A stretch of 64,000 bases of DNA from Pseudomonadota bacterium (GTDB taxonomy: Bacteria; Pseudomonadota; Alphaproteobacteria; Rhizobiales; Rhizobiaceae), in assembly GCA_023444445.1 (NCBI GenBank), contig JAEXMK010000188.1, positions 16,667-80,666 of the forward strand, given 5' to 3'. Both the position numbers and the translations under genes were made by a program. Below are positions 28,327-36,472 of this stretch, in pieces. The notes under the pieces were generated by a model that ran no database searches, was not told the DNA's origin, and was given only the letters and a program-made list of their open reading frames with translations. Each line of letters starts with the position of its first letter. The first letter of the stretch is position 1.

Positions 28327-28815
28327 ATGAGGTTTGGCCGGAACAATAGCAGCTACAAGACGGCTCTCGTCCGTATTTGCCTCGCGTCTGCTTTTTCACT
28401 GGGGGCTCTTGCCCCTGCCCTCGCGCAGGCTCCGATGGCGCTGGTTCCCACGCGCACGATCTATCCGGGCGAGACGATTTCGCCCGACCAGGTGAAGCCG
28501 GTGGAGGTGACCAACCCCAACATTTCCGCTGGTTATGCGAGTGATATCAGCGAAGTGGAAGGCATGATCTCCAAACAGACCCTGCTTCCCGGCCGCACAA
28601 TCCCCATCGCGGCGCTGCGCGAACCCTCTCTGGTGGTGCGCGGTACGAGCGTCAAACTCGTTTTCCACATCGGCAACATGACGCTGATGGCGTCCGGAAC
28701 GCCAATGAGCGACGGCTCGCTCGGCGAGGTCGTCAGGGTACGCAACATCGATTCCGGCGTGATGGTCAGCGGCACTGTCATGAAGGACGGAACCATTCAG
28801 GTTATGGCGAAATGA
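28327..28815 (+). CDS. flgA: P-ring assembly chaperone FlgA
   Basis: FlgA is a periplasmic chaperone that helps FlgI form the P ring. The 162 residues have a signal peptide (cleavage likely after ALA near residue 35) and an SAF-type beta domain (TIYPGETISPDQVKPVEVTN, LLPGRTIPIAALREP, VVRGTSVKLVF). The stop overlaps the flgI start (ATGA), coupling chaperone and client. Confidence 0.9.
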   Translation: MRFGRNNSSYKTALVRICLASAFSLGALAPALAQAPMALVPTRTIYPGETISPDQVKPVEVTNPNISAGYASDISEVEGMISKQTLLPGRTIPIAALREPSLVVRGTSVKLVFHIGNMTLMASGTPMSDGSLGEVVRVRNIDSGVMVSGTVMKDGTIQVMAK

Positions 28816-29933
28816 AACTGCTTCGTATCATCGCTGCGGCTCTGGTCATTTCGGCCCTGCCCTTCCTCTCGACGCCGCCCGCTCAGGCCGATACGTCCCG
28901 TATCAAGGATATCGCATCCCTGCAGGCAGGACGCGACAACCAGTTGATCGGCTACGGTCTTGTCGTGGGTCTGCAGGGCACGGGCGACAGCCTGCGCTCC
29001 TCGCCTTTCACCGAACAGTCCATGCGCGCGATGCTCCAGAACCTCGGCATCACCACGCAGGGCGGCCAGTCCAACGCCAAGAACATCGCCGCCGTGATGG
29101 TGACGGCCAATCTGCCGCCGTTCGCAAGTCCCGGCAGCCGCGTCGACGTCACCGTCAGCTCCCTCGGCGATGCCTCCTCCCTTCGTGGCGGCACCCTCAT
29201 CATGACGTCGCTTTCCGGTGCGGACGGGCAGATTTACGCCGTCGCGCAGGGGGCACTGATCGTCAACGGTTTCTCGGCCCAGGGCGATGCCGCAACGCTG
29301 ACGCAGGGTGTGACCACCTCTGCCCGCGTGCCGAACGGCGCCATCATCGAGCGGGAATTGCCGTCGAAGTTCAAGGATTCGGTCAATCTGGTCCTTCAGC
29401 TGCGCAACCCGGATTTTTCGACGGCGGTGCGCGTCGCCGATGTCGTTAATGCCTTTGCCCGCGCCCGTTATGGCGATCCGATCGCCGAACCGCGCGATTC
29501 GCAGGAAATCGCAGTGCAAAAACCCCGCACCGTCGATCTGACGCGGCTGATGGCGGAAATCGAGAACCTGACGGTGCAAACCGACACACCCGCCAAGGTC
29601 GTGATCAACGAACGCACCGGCACGATCGTTATCGGCGCGGATGTGCGCATTTCGCGCGTTGCCGTGAGCTATGGAACGCTGACCGTGCAGGTGACCGAAT
29701 CGCCGCAGGTGATCCAGCCCGCACCGTTCTCGCGCGGCCAGACCGCCGTGCAGCCGCAGACGGATATCATGGCGTTGCAGGAAGGCAGCAAGGTCGCCAT
29801 CGTCGAGGGGCCTGATCTTCGCACGCTGGTGGCCGGTCTCAACAGCATCGGGCTCAAGGCTGATGGTATCATCGCCATCCTTCAAGGCATCAAATCCGCC
29901 GGCGCCCTTCAGGCGGAGCTTGTGCTGCAATGA
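28812..29933 (+). CDS. flgI: Flagellar P-ring protein FlgI
   Basis: FlgI forms the P ring around the rod in the peptidoglycan layer. The 373-residue precursor has a signal peptide (MKLLRIIAAALVISALPFLS, cleaved after PAQA) and the typical start RIKDIASLQAGRDNQLIGYG with LVVGLQGTGD. The C-terminal region (VTESPQVIQPAPFSRGQTAV, GLKADGIIAILQGIKSAGAL) is also canonical. Confidence 0.96.
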   Translation: MKLLRIIAAALVISALPFLSTPPAQADTSRIKDIASLQAGRDNQLIGYGLVVGLQGTGDSLRSSPFTEQSMRAMLQNLGITTQGGQSNAKNIAAVMVTANLPPFASPGSRVDVTVSSLGDASSLRGGTLIMTSLSGADGQIYAVAQGALIVNGFSAQGDAATLTQGVTTSARVPNGAIIERELPSKFKDSVNLVLQLRNPDFSTAVRVADVVNAFARARYGDPIAEPRDSQEIAVQKPRTVDLTRLMAEIENLTVQTDTPAKVVINERTGTIVIGADVRISRVAVSYGTLTVQVTESPQVIQPAPFSRGQTAVQPQTDIMALQEGSKVAIVEGPDLRTLVAGLNSIGLKADGIIAILQGIKSAGALQAELVLQ

Positions 29934-30466
29934 TGGAAGCTCAGAAGAAAAATGCATTGTCGAACGGCTTCGTCCGCTTTGCGGCCGTCGCATCGCTGCT
30001 GTTCCTGCTGCCGGCCGCTGGCGCCGAGAGCCAACAGAATGTGGTGTCGGAACTCAGCACGCAGGACGAGATTCAGAAATTCTGCACCAATATTGCCGAT
30101 GCGGCCCGCGATCAGCGTTACCTGATGCAGAAGCAGGAGCTTGAAAAGCTCCAGTCCGATGTCAACGAGCGCATATCCGTGCTGGAAAACCGCAAGGCGG
30201 AATATGAGGACTGGCTGGCGCGGCGCGAGCATTTCCTCGATCAGGCCAAAAGCAATCTCGTCAATATCTACAAGACGATGAAGGCGGATGCCGCAGCACC
30301 GCAGCTCGAAAAGATGCATGTGGAAATTGCAGCCGCCATCATCATGCAACTTCCCCCGCGTCAATCGGGCCTCATCCTCAGTGAAATGGATGCCAAGAAA
30401 GCCGCAACCATCGCCGGCATCATGTCGCAGGCAATCGATAAGAACACTTCGAAGGATCCAACATGA
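29930..30466 (+). CDS. motE: Motility protein MotE, periplasmic chaperone for MotC
   Basis: In Sinorhizobium MotE is a periplasmic protein needed for folding and stability of MotC. The 178-residue product has a signal-like N-terminus (about 14-32), a Cys in EIQKFCTNIAD that could form disulfides, a coiled coil (about 65-110) and a C-terminal helical part (IIMQLPPRQSGLILSEMDAK) resembling the N-domain fold of MgtE. It overlaps flgI and flgH by ATGA. Confidence 0.88.
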   Translation: MMEAQKKNALSNGFVRFAAVASLLFLLPAAGAESQQNVVSELSTQDEIQKFCTNIADAARDQRYLMQKQELEKLQSDVNERISVLENRKAEYEDWLARREHFLDQAKSNLVNIYKTMKADAAAPQLEKMHVEIAAAIIMQLPPRQSGLILSEMDAKKAATIAGIMSQAIDKNTSKDPT

Positions 30467-31179
30467 CCCCGCGTCTCCCGGCCCTCCTCCTCCCGCTTGC
30501 CCTGCTTGCCGGCTGCCAGAACAACCAGACCCTGAAGGAAATCGGCAACGCGCCCGCGATGAGCCCGATCGGCAGCGGTCTGCAATTCAGCCAGACGCCG
30601 CAGATGGGCATGTATCCCAAGCAGCCAAAGCACATGGCCAGCGGCTATTCGCTGTGGAGCGACAGCCAGGGTGCGCTGTTCAAGGACCTGCGCGCGCTGA
30701 ACATCGGCGACATCCTGACCGTCAACATCCAGATCAACGACAAGGCCGATTTCGACAACGAAACCGAGCGTAACCGCACCAATTCCAGCGGTTTGAACTG
30801 GAAGGCCAAAGCGCAGATCCTTGGGTGGACGCCGGACGCGGATTCCAACATCAAATACGGCTCCGACACCGACACCCAGGCCAAGGGCAAGACCAAGCGC
30901 TCCGAAAAGCTGACACTTATGGTGGCTGCCGTCGTGACCGGCATTCTCGAAAACGGCAACCTCATCATCAGCGGCTCGCAGGAAGTGCGTGTGAACCATG
31001 AAATCCGCATCCTCAACGTCGGCGGTATCGTCCGGCCGCAGGATGTGGATGCTCAGAACATGATCTCCTATGAGCGCATCGCCGAAGCGCGCATCTCCTA
31101 CGGCGGTCGCGGCCGTCTGACGGAAGTGCAGCAGCCTCCGGTCGGGCAGCAGGTCGTCGACCTGTTCTCGCCGCTCTGA
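30463..31179 (+). CDS. flgH: Flagellar L-ring lipoprotein FlgH
   Basis: FlgH forms the outer-membrane L ring. The 238-residue precursor has a lipoprotein signal with lipobox LAGC (Cys18), the family segment SLWSDSQGALFKDLRALNIG and the beta region ENGNLIISGSQEVRVNHEIR, ending VVDLFSPL. It overlaps motE by ATGA; fliL begins 27 bp downstream. Confidence 0.95.
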   Translation: MTPRLPALLLPLALLAGCQNNQTLKEIGNAPAMSPIGSGLQFSQTPQMGMYPKQPKHMASGYSLWSDSQGALFKDLRALNIGDILTVNIQINDKADFDNETERNRTNSSGLNWKAKAQILGWTPDADSNIKYGSDTDTQAKGKTKRSEKLTLMVAAVVTGILENGNLIISGSQEVRVNHEIRILNVGGIVRPQDVDAQNMISYERIAEARISYGGRGRLTEVQQPPVGQQVVDLFSPL

Positions 31180-31206
31180 CGCCGGCACACGGGAACGGAC
31201 TGACCC

Positions 31207-31707
31207 ATGGAAAACGAACAGGCAGAGGGCAAGAAGAAATCCTCCCCTCTGGTCATGACCATCGCAGGCGTTGCTATCCTCACCTTGCTCGGTGCGGGCG
31301 GCGGCTGGCTCGTGGGTGGCATGATCGCCCCGAAAGTCGCCGCAACGGAGGCCCATGCCACCGCTGCAGCCGGCGGCCATGGTGAGAAGAAGGGCGAAGG
31401 CATCGAGAAGATCTCGGCCGAAGCCAACGGTATCGTCCAACTCGATCCCATCACCACCAATCTCGCTTACCCTTCTACCAACTGGGTGCGGCTGGAAGTG
31501 GCGCTGATGTTCAAGGGGCCGGTGGAGGTCGGGCTGGCGGAGGATATCCACCAGGATATCATGGCCTATGTCCGCACGGTTTCCCTACAGCAGCTGGAAG
31601 GGCCGCGCGGCTTTCAATATCTTAAGGATGACATTCAGGAACGAGTTGACCTGCGCTCTCAAGGGCGCGTATCCAAGGTCATGTTCCGGACCTTTGTGAT
31701 CGAATGA
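31207..31707 (+). CDS. fliL: Flagellar basal-body protein FliL
   Basis: FliL is a single-pass inner-membrane protein beside the stator that supports torque and stator stability. The 166 residues have a short charged cytosolic start, one membrane segment (about 16-40, ending GGWLVGGMIAPK), a linker and a stomatin-like periplasmic domain ending DLRSQGRVSKVMFRTFVIE. The stop overlaps fliP by ATGA. Confidence 0.92.
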   Translation: MENEQAEGKKKSSPLVMTIAGVAILTLLGAGGGWLVGGMIAPKVAATEAHATAAAGGHGEKKGEGIEKISAEANGIVQLDPITTNLAYPSTNWVRLEVALMFKGPVEVGLAEDIHQDIMAYVRTVSLQQLEGPRGFQYLKDDIQERVDLRSQGRVSKVMFRTFVIE

Positions 31708-32441
31708 TTCGATTTCTTATAACTATCGCCGTTCTCCTTGCCTTGCCGGGTCTTGCCAATGCCCAGCAATTTCCGACTGATCTGTTCAACACGCAGATAG
31801 ACGGTTCCGTTGCGGCGTGGATCATCCGCACTTTCGGTCTTTTGACGGTTCTCTCCGTCGCACCGGGCATCCTGATCATGGTCACGAGCTTTCCGCGCTT
31901 CGTGATCGCCTTTTCGATACTGCGGTCCGGCATGGGGCTCGCCTCGACCCCATCCAACATGATCCTGCTGTCGATGGCGATGTTCATGACCTTCTACGTC
32001 ATGTCGCCCACCTTCGACAAAGCCTGGACCGATGGCGTGCAGCCGCTTTTGCAGAACCAGATCAACGAACAGCAGGCCATAGGGCGCATTGCGGAACCCT
32101 TCCGCACCTTCATGAACGCCAATACGCGTGACAAGGATCTGAAGCTGTTCGTCGATATTGCCCGCGAACGCGGACAGGAAGTGATGACGGACAACGTCGT
32201 CGACTATCGCGTGCTGGTTCCCGCCTTCATGCTGTCTGAAATCCGCCGCGGCTTCGAGATCGGTTTCCTCATCATCCTGCCGTTTCTGGTCATAGATTTG
32301 ATCGTCGCCACCATCACCATGGCCATGGGCATGATGATGCTGCCGCCAACCTCCATCTCCCTGCCGTTCAAGATCCTGTTCTTTGTGCTGATCGACGGCT
32401 GGAACCTGCTTGTCGGCAGTCTCGTCAGATCGTTCAACTGA
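31704..32441 (+). CDS. fliP: Flagellar export gate protein FliP
   Basis: FliP forms the pentameric core of the export channel. The 245-residue protein has an N-terminal signal sequence and about four membrane helices, with the family blocks VLSVAPGILIMVTSFPRFVI, ILRSGMG and LVPAFMLSEIRRGFEIGFLI. It closes the flgB operon and is followed by a terminator at 32484-32514. Confidence 0.96.
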   Translation: MIRFLITIAVLLALPGLANAQQFPTDLFNTQIDGSVAAWIIRTFGLLTVLSVAPGILIMVTSFPRFVIAFSILRSGMGLASTPSNMILLSMAMFMTFYVMSPTFDKAWTDGVQPLLQNQINEQQAIGRIAEPFRTFMNANTRDKDLKLFVDIARERGQEVMTDNVVDYRVLVPAFMLSEIRRGFEIGFLIILPFLVIDLIVATITMAMGMMMLPPTSISLPFKILFFVLIDGWNLLVGSLVRSFN

Positions 32442-32483
32442 CGGGCACTCGTGCCGGATTGACACCCATTAACCTTGTTTTTT

Positions 32484-32514
32484 AACCCCGTACGCCGAAG
32501 GCCGCGGGGTTTTT
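32484..32514 (+). terminator. Rho-independent terminator after fliP
   Basis: AACCCCG (32484-32490) pairs with CGGGGTT (32505-32511), with a 14-base loop and a T-run following. It closes the flgB-fliP operon. Confidence 0.85.
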
Positions 32515-32771
32515 GCTTATTGATGCTTTATTTACCATTTTTACTAGCCATTGGCTAACTATATTCATAAATAAAAAAGTTACCATTTAAGTAAATAAAA
32601 AAGTAACCATAAGTATCCTCCAATATTTCTTAATGCTCAAATTAATAATTGCGCAATTTTTCCCTGCGAAGTTCTGACTACACGCAGCGGGTTTGGTTTC
32701 CGAAACTAAGAATTTCTGGACCGAGTGGCATGAAGCCGAAACGTTGCGACCGGTAATACACAAACCCGGTA

Positions 32772-32807
32772 TGTCCCCACTCCAGTATCTCGTAAAAACA
32801 AGGGACA
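32772..32807 (+). promoter_or_regulatory. RBS-sequestering hairpin in the flaA leader
   Basis: TGTCCC (32772-32777) can pair with GGGACA (32802-32807), which includes the Shine-Dalgarno of flaA; the loop is 24 bases. flaB and flaC have the equivalent pairing with 8-bp stems, and where flaA has a U-A pair they have U-G, so pairing is kept although the sequence differs. It is a candidate target of FlbT. Function is inferred. Confidence 0.5.
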
Positions 32808-32815
32808 CATTTATT

Positions 32816-33736
32816 ATGGCAAGCATTCTGACCAACAACAACGCAATGGCCGCCCTGTCGACGCTGCGTTCGATCGCTTCCGACCTGTCGACCACGCAGG
32901 ACCGCATTTCTTCCGGCCTGAAGGTTGGCTCGGCTTCGGACAACGCTGCTTACTGGTCGATCGCGACCACCATGCGTTCCGACAACAAGGCTCTCGGCGC
33001 CGTTTCCGACGCGCTGGGCATGGGCGCCGCCAAGGTTGACACTGCCTCTGCCGGTATGGACGCTGCCATCAAGGTCGTTACCGACATCAAGGCCAAGGTC
33101 GTTGCCGCCAAAGAACAGGGCGTTGACAAGACGAAGATTCAGGAAGAAGTCTCTCAGCTTCTCGACCAGCTGAAGTCGATCGGCACGAGCGCTTCCTTCA
33201 ACGGCGAAAACTGGCTCGTTTCCACCGCCAACGCGACCAAGACGGTTGTTTCCGGCTTCGTTCGTGACTCAGGCGGCACTGTAAGCGTCAAGACGACGGA
33301 CTACGCGCTCGATGCCAACTCCATGCTTTACACGGAAGCTACGCCCGGCACGATCGACGCTAACTCCGGTATCCTGAACGCTACCGGTGCAACGACGACT
33401 GTTGGCGCCAAGACCTACACGCAGATTTCTGTTCTCGACATGAACGTCGGCACCGACGATCTCGACAACGCTCTCTACTCCGTTGAAACCGCCCTGACCA
33501 AGATGACCAGCGCCGGCGCCAAGCTCGGTTCGCTGTCTGCACGTATCGACCTGCAGACCGACTTCGCCAGCAAGCTGTCCGACACCATCGAAAAGGGCGT
33601 TGGCCGTCTCGTCGACGCTGACATGAACGAAGAGTCCACCAAGCTCAAGGCTCTCCAGACGCAGCAGCAGCTGGCAATCCAGGCTCTGTCGATCGCCAAC
33701 AGCGACTCGCAGAACATCCTGTCGCTGTTCCGCTAA
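32816..33736 (+). CDS. flaA: Major flagellin FlaA
   Basis: FlaA is the principal filament subunit in A. tumefaciens. The 306 residues have the conserved N-terminus (MASILTNNNAMAALSTLR; DNAAYWSIATTMRSDNKAL) and C-terminus (DADMNEESTKLKALQTQQQL; QNILSLFR), with a short variable centre (about 165-225). I start at the ATG at 32816, which aligns with the other flagellins and follows AAGGGA with a 10-bp spacing. It is monocistronic, with a strong terminator at 33867-33909. Confidence 0.96.
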   Translation: MASILTNNNAMAALSTLRSIASDLSTTQDRISSGLKVGSASDNAAYWSIATTMRSDNKALGAVSDALGMGAAKVDTASAGMDAAIKVVTDIKAKVVAAKEQGVDKTKIQEEVSQLLDQLKSIGTSASFNGENWLVSTANATKTVVSGFVRDSGGTVSVKTTDYALDANSMLYTEATPGTIDANSGILNATGATTTVGAKTYTQISVLDMNVGTDDLDNALYSVETALTKMTSAGAKLGSLSARIDLQTDFASKLSDTIEKGVGRLVDADMNEESTKLKALQTQQQLAIQALSIANSDSQNILSLFR

Positions 33737-33866
33737 GAACTGAACTTCTCATAGCCCTTCGGGGCTGGGGGACACATTTCTTCCCACAGGCAATCGGGGG
33801 CTGACCGAACGCAGACTGGGATAGAAAGCATAAAGGTCCGAAAGGCTGAATCGGACTGAATGCATA

Positions 33867-33909
33867 ATAAGGCCGCATCCGGAAACGGGTGCGGCCTTAT
33901 CTTTTTTTT
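33867..33909 (+). terminator. Strong rho-independent terminator of flaA
   Basis: A 14-bp stem (ATAAGGCCGCATCC with GGGTGCGGCCTTAT, one G-U pair) with a 6-base loop is followed by a run of eight T. It lies 130 bp after the flaA stop. Confidence 0.93.
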
Positions 33910-33992
33910 AAACTTTTGGGGTTACGCGCGCGTGCGCGCGAAGGTTGCATATTTAATTTGTCCGGGGCTGAATTTCTTTCCCCGCTTATCAA

Positions 33993-34112
33993 TTCATTAA
34001 CCAAACCCGCGTTACCTAATGCTCATCGAAACGGCGAGCTAACGTTAAAAATCAGCCAGTTAGCAGGCATGATGCTGTGCGCCGTTCCCCGGTGAAACCG
34101 GAATGTCCCTTC
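33993..34112 (+). promoter_or_regulatory. Conserved upstream array of flaB
   Basis: Four blocks recur upstream of flaC in the same order: TTCATTAACCAAA (33993), GCTCATCGAAACG (34021), GTTAGCAGGCAT (34059) and CCGGAATGTCCCTTC (34098). The last three have identical spacing (38 and 39 bp) in both genes. The array probably includes activator and promoter sites plus the start of the leader. Confidence 0.6.
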
Positions 34113-34135
34113 TTTAATCAGCCATTCAAGGGGCA
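34104..34135 (+). promoter_or_regulatory. RBS-sequestering hairpin in the flaB leader
   Basis: TGTCCCTT (34104-34111) can pair over 8 bp, with one G-U pair, with AAGGGGCA (34128-34135), which contains the Shine-Dalgarno. The loop is 16 bases and the start codon lies 7 bases beyond. It has the same position and geometry as in flaC. Confidence 0.55.
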
Positions 34136-34142
34136 CACTACC

Positions 34143-35105
34143 ATGACGAGCATTATCACGAATGTCGCAGCAATGTCTGCGCTCCAGACCCTGCGCTCTA
34201 TCGGCCAGAACATGGAAACCACCCAGGCCCACGTTTCCTCCGGCCTTCGCGTTGGCGACGCTTCTGACAACGCTGCCTACTGGTCGATCGCAACCACCAT
34301 GCGCTCCGACAACATGGCTCTCTCTTCCGTTTCCGACGCTCTCGGCCTCGGCGCCGCCAAGGTAGACACCGCCGCTGCCGGTATGAACTCGGCAATCGAC
34401 GTCGTAAAAGAAATCAAGGCCAAGCTGGTAACTGCAACTGAAGAAGGCGTTGACCGCTCCAAGGTTCAGGAAGAAATCGGCCAGTTGCAGAAGCAGCTCG
34501 CATCCATCGCACAGGGCGCTTCCTTCTACGGCGAAAACTGGCTTGTTGGCGCGTCGACTCTCGGCGCAGCAACGCCTGGTACCGACCCGGACAAGTCGGT
34601 CGTTGCCGGTTTCGTTCGCTCTTCCGGTGGCGCCGTTAACGTCACGACCACGAAATACGCGCTTGACAGCAGCGCAACCGGCAACACCCTGTTTGGCGCC
34701 GTCGACTCCGCAGGCGTTCCCGACACGACGGGCATTCTCGGTACGGTCGGCACGTTCACGACAGTTGCTGCCCAGTCGGTCTATACGCTTGATATCACCC
34801 AGTATGCAGCCGCTGATCGCGCCACCAACATGGCTGAAGCCCTGACGCTGGTTGAGAACTCGCTGAAGGCAATGACGAGCGCTGCAGCAAAGCTCGGCTC
34901 GCTCTCCATGCGTATTGGCCTGCAGGAAGATTTCGCTTCCAAGCTGTCCGACTCCATCACCAAGGGTGTCGGCCGCCTCGTAGACGCCGACATGAACGAA
35001 GAGTCCACCCGCCTCAAGGCCCTGCAGACCCAGCAGCAGCTCGGCGTTCAGGCCCTGTCTATCGCCAACAGCGACTCGCAGAGCATCCTGACGCTGTTCC
35101 GTTAA
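34143..35105 (+). CDS. flaB: Flagellin FlaB
   Basis: The 320-residue flagellin shares both conserved ends with FlaA and FlaC (MTSIITNVAAMSALQTLR; SDSQSILTLFR) and differs in the centre (about 165-240). I start at the ATG at 34143 behind AAGGGG; the upstream frame to 34077 does not resemble flagellin. FlaB is a secondary filament subunit in A. tumefaciens. It has its own promoter region and terminator. Confidence 0.96.
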   Translation: MTSIITNVAAMSALQTLRSIGQNMETTQAHVSSGLRVGDASDNAAYWSIATTMRSDNMALSSVSDALGLGAAKVDTAAAGMNSAIDVVKEIKAKLVTATEEGVDRSKVQEEIGQLQKQLASIAQGASFYGENWLVGASTLGAATPGTDPDKSVVAGFVRSSGGAVNVTTTKYALDSSATGNTLFGAVDSAGVPDTTGILGTVGTFTTVAAQSVYTLDITQYAAADRATNMAEALTLVENSLKAMTSAAAKLGSLSMRIGLQEDFASKLSDSITKGVGRLVDADMNEESTRLKALQTQQQLGVQALSIANSDSQSILTLFR

Positions 35106-35129
35106 TCGGTAGCTTCACTCGAAAAAATC

Positions 35130-35154
35130 AACCGCGCCGAAAGGCGCGGTTTTT
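35130..35154 (+). terminator. Rho-independent terminator of flaB
   Basis: AACCGCGCC (35130-35138) and GGCGCGGTT (35143-35151) form a perfect 9-bp stem with a GAAA loop, followed by a T-run, 24 bp after the flaB stop. Confidence 0.94.
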
Positions 35155-35199
35155 GTTTGTTCAATGATCTGCGAAATTAAGAACTTTTATGATTAAGAG

Positions 35200-35319
35200 T
35201 TCATTAACCAAATCACGGCTAAATCAGCGCATCGAAACGACTCGTTAACCAAGACGAAAAAGAGGTTAACAGGCATCACGCCGCTGTGTCGTTTCCGGCG
35301 ATCCCGGAATGTCCCTTCC
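35200..35319 (+). promoter_or_regulatory. Conserved upstream array of flaC
   Basis: TTCATTAACCAAA (35200), GCGCATCGAAACG (35227), GTTAACAGGCAT (35265) and CCGGAATGTCCCTTC (35304) match the blocks upstream of flaB at nearly identical spacing. The sequence between blocks has diverged, so the blocks look selected rather than recently duplicated. Confidence 0.6.
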
Positions 35320-35341
35320 TTTTAGCCAGCTCAAAGGGGCA
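35310..35341 (+). promoter_or_regulatory. RBS-sequestering hairpin in the flaC leader
   Basis: TGTCCCTT (35310-35317) pairs over 8 bp, one of them G-U, with AAGGGGCA (35334-35341), which contains the flaC Shine-Dalgarno. The loop is 16 bases and the ATG begins 3 bases later. It parallels flaA and flaB. Confidence 0.55.
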
Positions 35342-35344
35342 ATT

Positions 35345-36286
35345 ATGACAAGCATTCTCACAAATGTCGCCGCCATGTCGGCGCTTCAGACGCTGCGTGC
35401 CATCAGCGGCCAACTCGAAGAAACCCAATCCAGAGTGTCTTCAGGCCTGCGGGTCAAAAGTGCGTCCGACAATGCCGCTTACTGGTCGATCGCGACGACG
35501 ATGCGCTCCGACAACATGGCTCTCTCCGCCGTTCAGGATGCGCTGGGACTTGGCGCGGCCAAGGTAGATGTCGCTTATTCCGCGATGGAAAGCACCGTCG
35601 AAGTCGTCAAGGAGATCAAGTCGAAGATCGTTGCCGCAACCGAAGAGGGCGTCGACAAGACCAAAATCCAGGAAGAAATCGATCAGCTGAAAAAACAGCT
35701 TGAATCAATTGCGCAAGGCGCATCTTTCAGCGGCGAAAACTGGCTGCTCGGCACAGGCGCAAAGACCGTCGTTTCCGGTTTTGTGCGTGATGGCAGCGGC
35801 ACCGTCAGTGTGACGAAAACGGATTACACGCTTGTCGACACTACCGCCGGCACGACAAACGCCAATGTGCTTTTCGGCCTGACCGGTTCACCCGCGACGC
35901 TCGACACGACCAAGGGCATCATCGGTCAGCCAGGCACAGCATCCGGGATTTCCGTATGGGATATCGATCTCAAACTGTTCAATTCTGCAACGCCGCCGAC
36001 CTATACCATCGGTAATCTTCTCACCGATGTCGAAACAGCATTTCAGTCGATCAGCAGCGCGTCGGCCGCTCTCGGTTCGATCAAGATGCGCATTGGTCTC
36101 CAGGAAGACTTCGTTTCAAAACTCACCGACTCCATCGACAAGGGCATCGGCCGTCTTGTCGATGCGGACATGAACGAAGAGTCGACCAAGCTCAAGGCTC
36201 TTCAGACACAGCAGCAACTGGGCATCCAGTCGCTCTCCATAGCCAATACCAGTTCCGAAAATATCCTGTCGCTATTCCGCCAGTAA
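35345..36286 (+). CDS. flaC: Flagellin FlaC
   Basis: The 313-residue flagellin has the conserved ends (MTSILTNVAAMSALQTLR; SSENILSLFRQ) and a variable centre with a Thr-rich segment (about 160-215). I choose the ATG at 35345, which aligns with flaA, flaB and flaD. It ends with an extra Gln relative to FlaA and FlaB. It is the last gene of the rightward flagellar block; a terminator and a tRNA follow. Confidence 0.96.
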   Translation: MTSILTNVAAMSALQTLRAISGQLEETQSRVSSGLRVKSASDNAAYWSIATTMRSDNMALSAVQDALGLGAAKVDVAYSAMESTVEVVKEIKSKIVAATEEGVDKTKIQEEIDQLKKQLESIAQGASFSGENWLLGTGAKTVVSGFVRDGSGTVSVTKTDYTLVDTTAGTTNANVLFGLTGSPATLDTTKGIIGQPGTASGISVWDIDLKLFNSATPPTYTIGNLLTDVETAFQSISSASAALGSIKMRIGLQEDFVSKLTDSIDKGIGRLVDADMNEESTKLKALQTQQQLGIQSLSIANTSSENILSLFRQ

Positions 36287-36352
36287 GCGGCGCCCGTTGG
36301 CTACGGGCGGTTTCGTCCCGCTCTGGCAGCAACAGAATATTCGGACATGGAG

Positions 36353-36380
36353 ACCGCGCTTCGAAAGAGGCGCGGTTTTC
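36353..36380 (+). terminator. Terminator of flaC
   Basis: ACCGCGC (36353-36359) and GCGCGGT (36370-36376) form a 7-bp stem with a 10-base loop, then TTTTC, about 67 bp after the flaC stop. Confidence 0.75.
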
Positions 36381-36472
36381 CGTTTGCTGACGATTGCCCG
36401 GCACGCACATGCACAAACCGATGCAGGCGATCGGCTCAGCAACCACGTAAACTTTTGAATTTCGGAGAAAAA

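Larger units (their letters stand above)
32442..32815. other. flaA upstream region
   Basis: After the fliP terminator this 374-bp gap is strongly AT-rich between about 32520 and 32660. It holds two near copies of an AAATAAAAAAGT-ACCAT block (around 32568-32586 and 32593-32610), probably part of the flaA promoter region. The last 50 bp carry the flaA leader with CCGGTATGTCCC (32766-32777) and the AAGGGA ribosome-binding site. No gene is supported. Confidence 0.6.
33737..34142. other. flaA-flaB intergenic region
   Basis: This 406-bp gap holds a small stem-loop with a TTCG loop (AGCCC/GGGCT, about 33753-33766), the flaA terminator (33867-33909), a 17-base alternating purine-pyrimidine tract (about 33924-33941) and the flaB promoter/leader array (33993-34135). 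About 100 bp between the two hairpins (33767-33866) show nothing recognisable; a small RNA or a flaA 3' UTR are possibilities. Confidence 0.6.
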
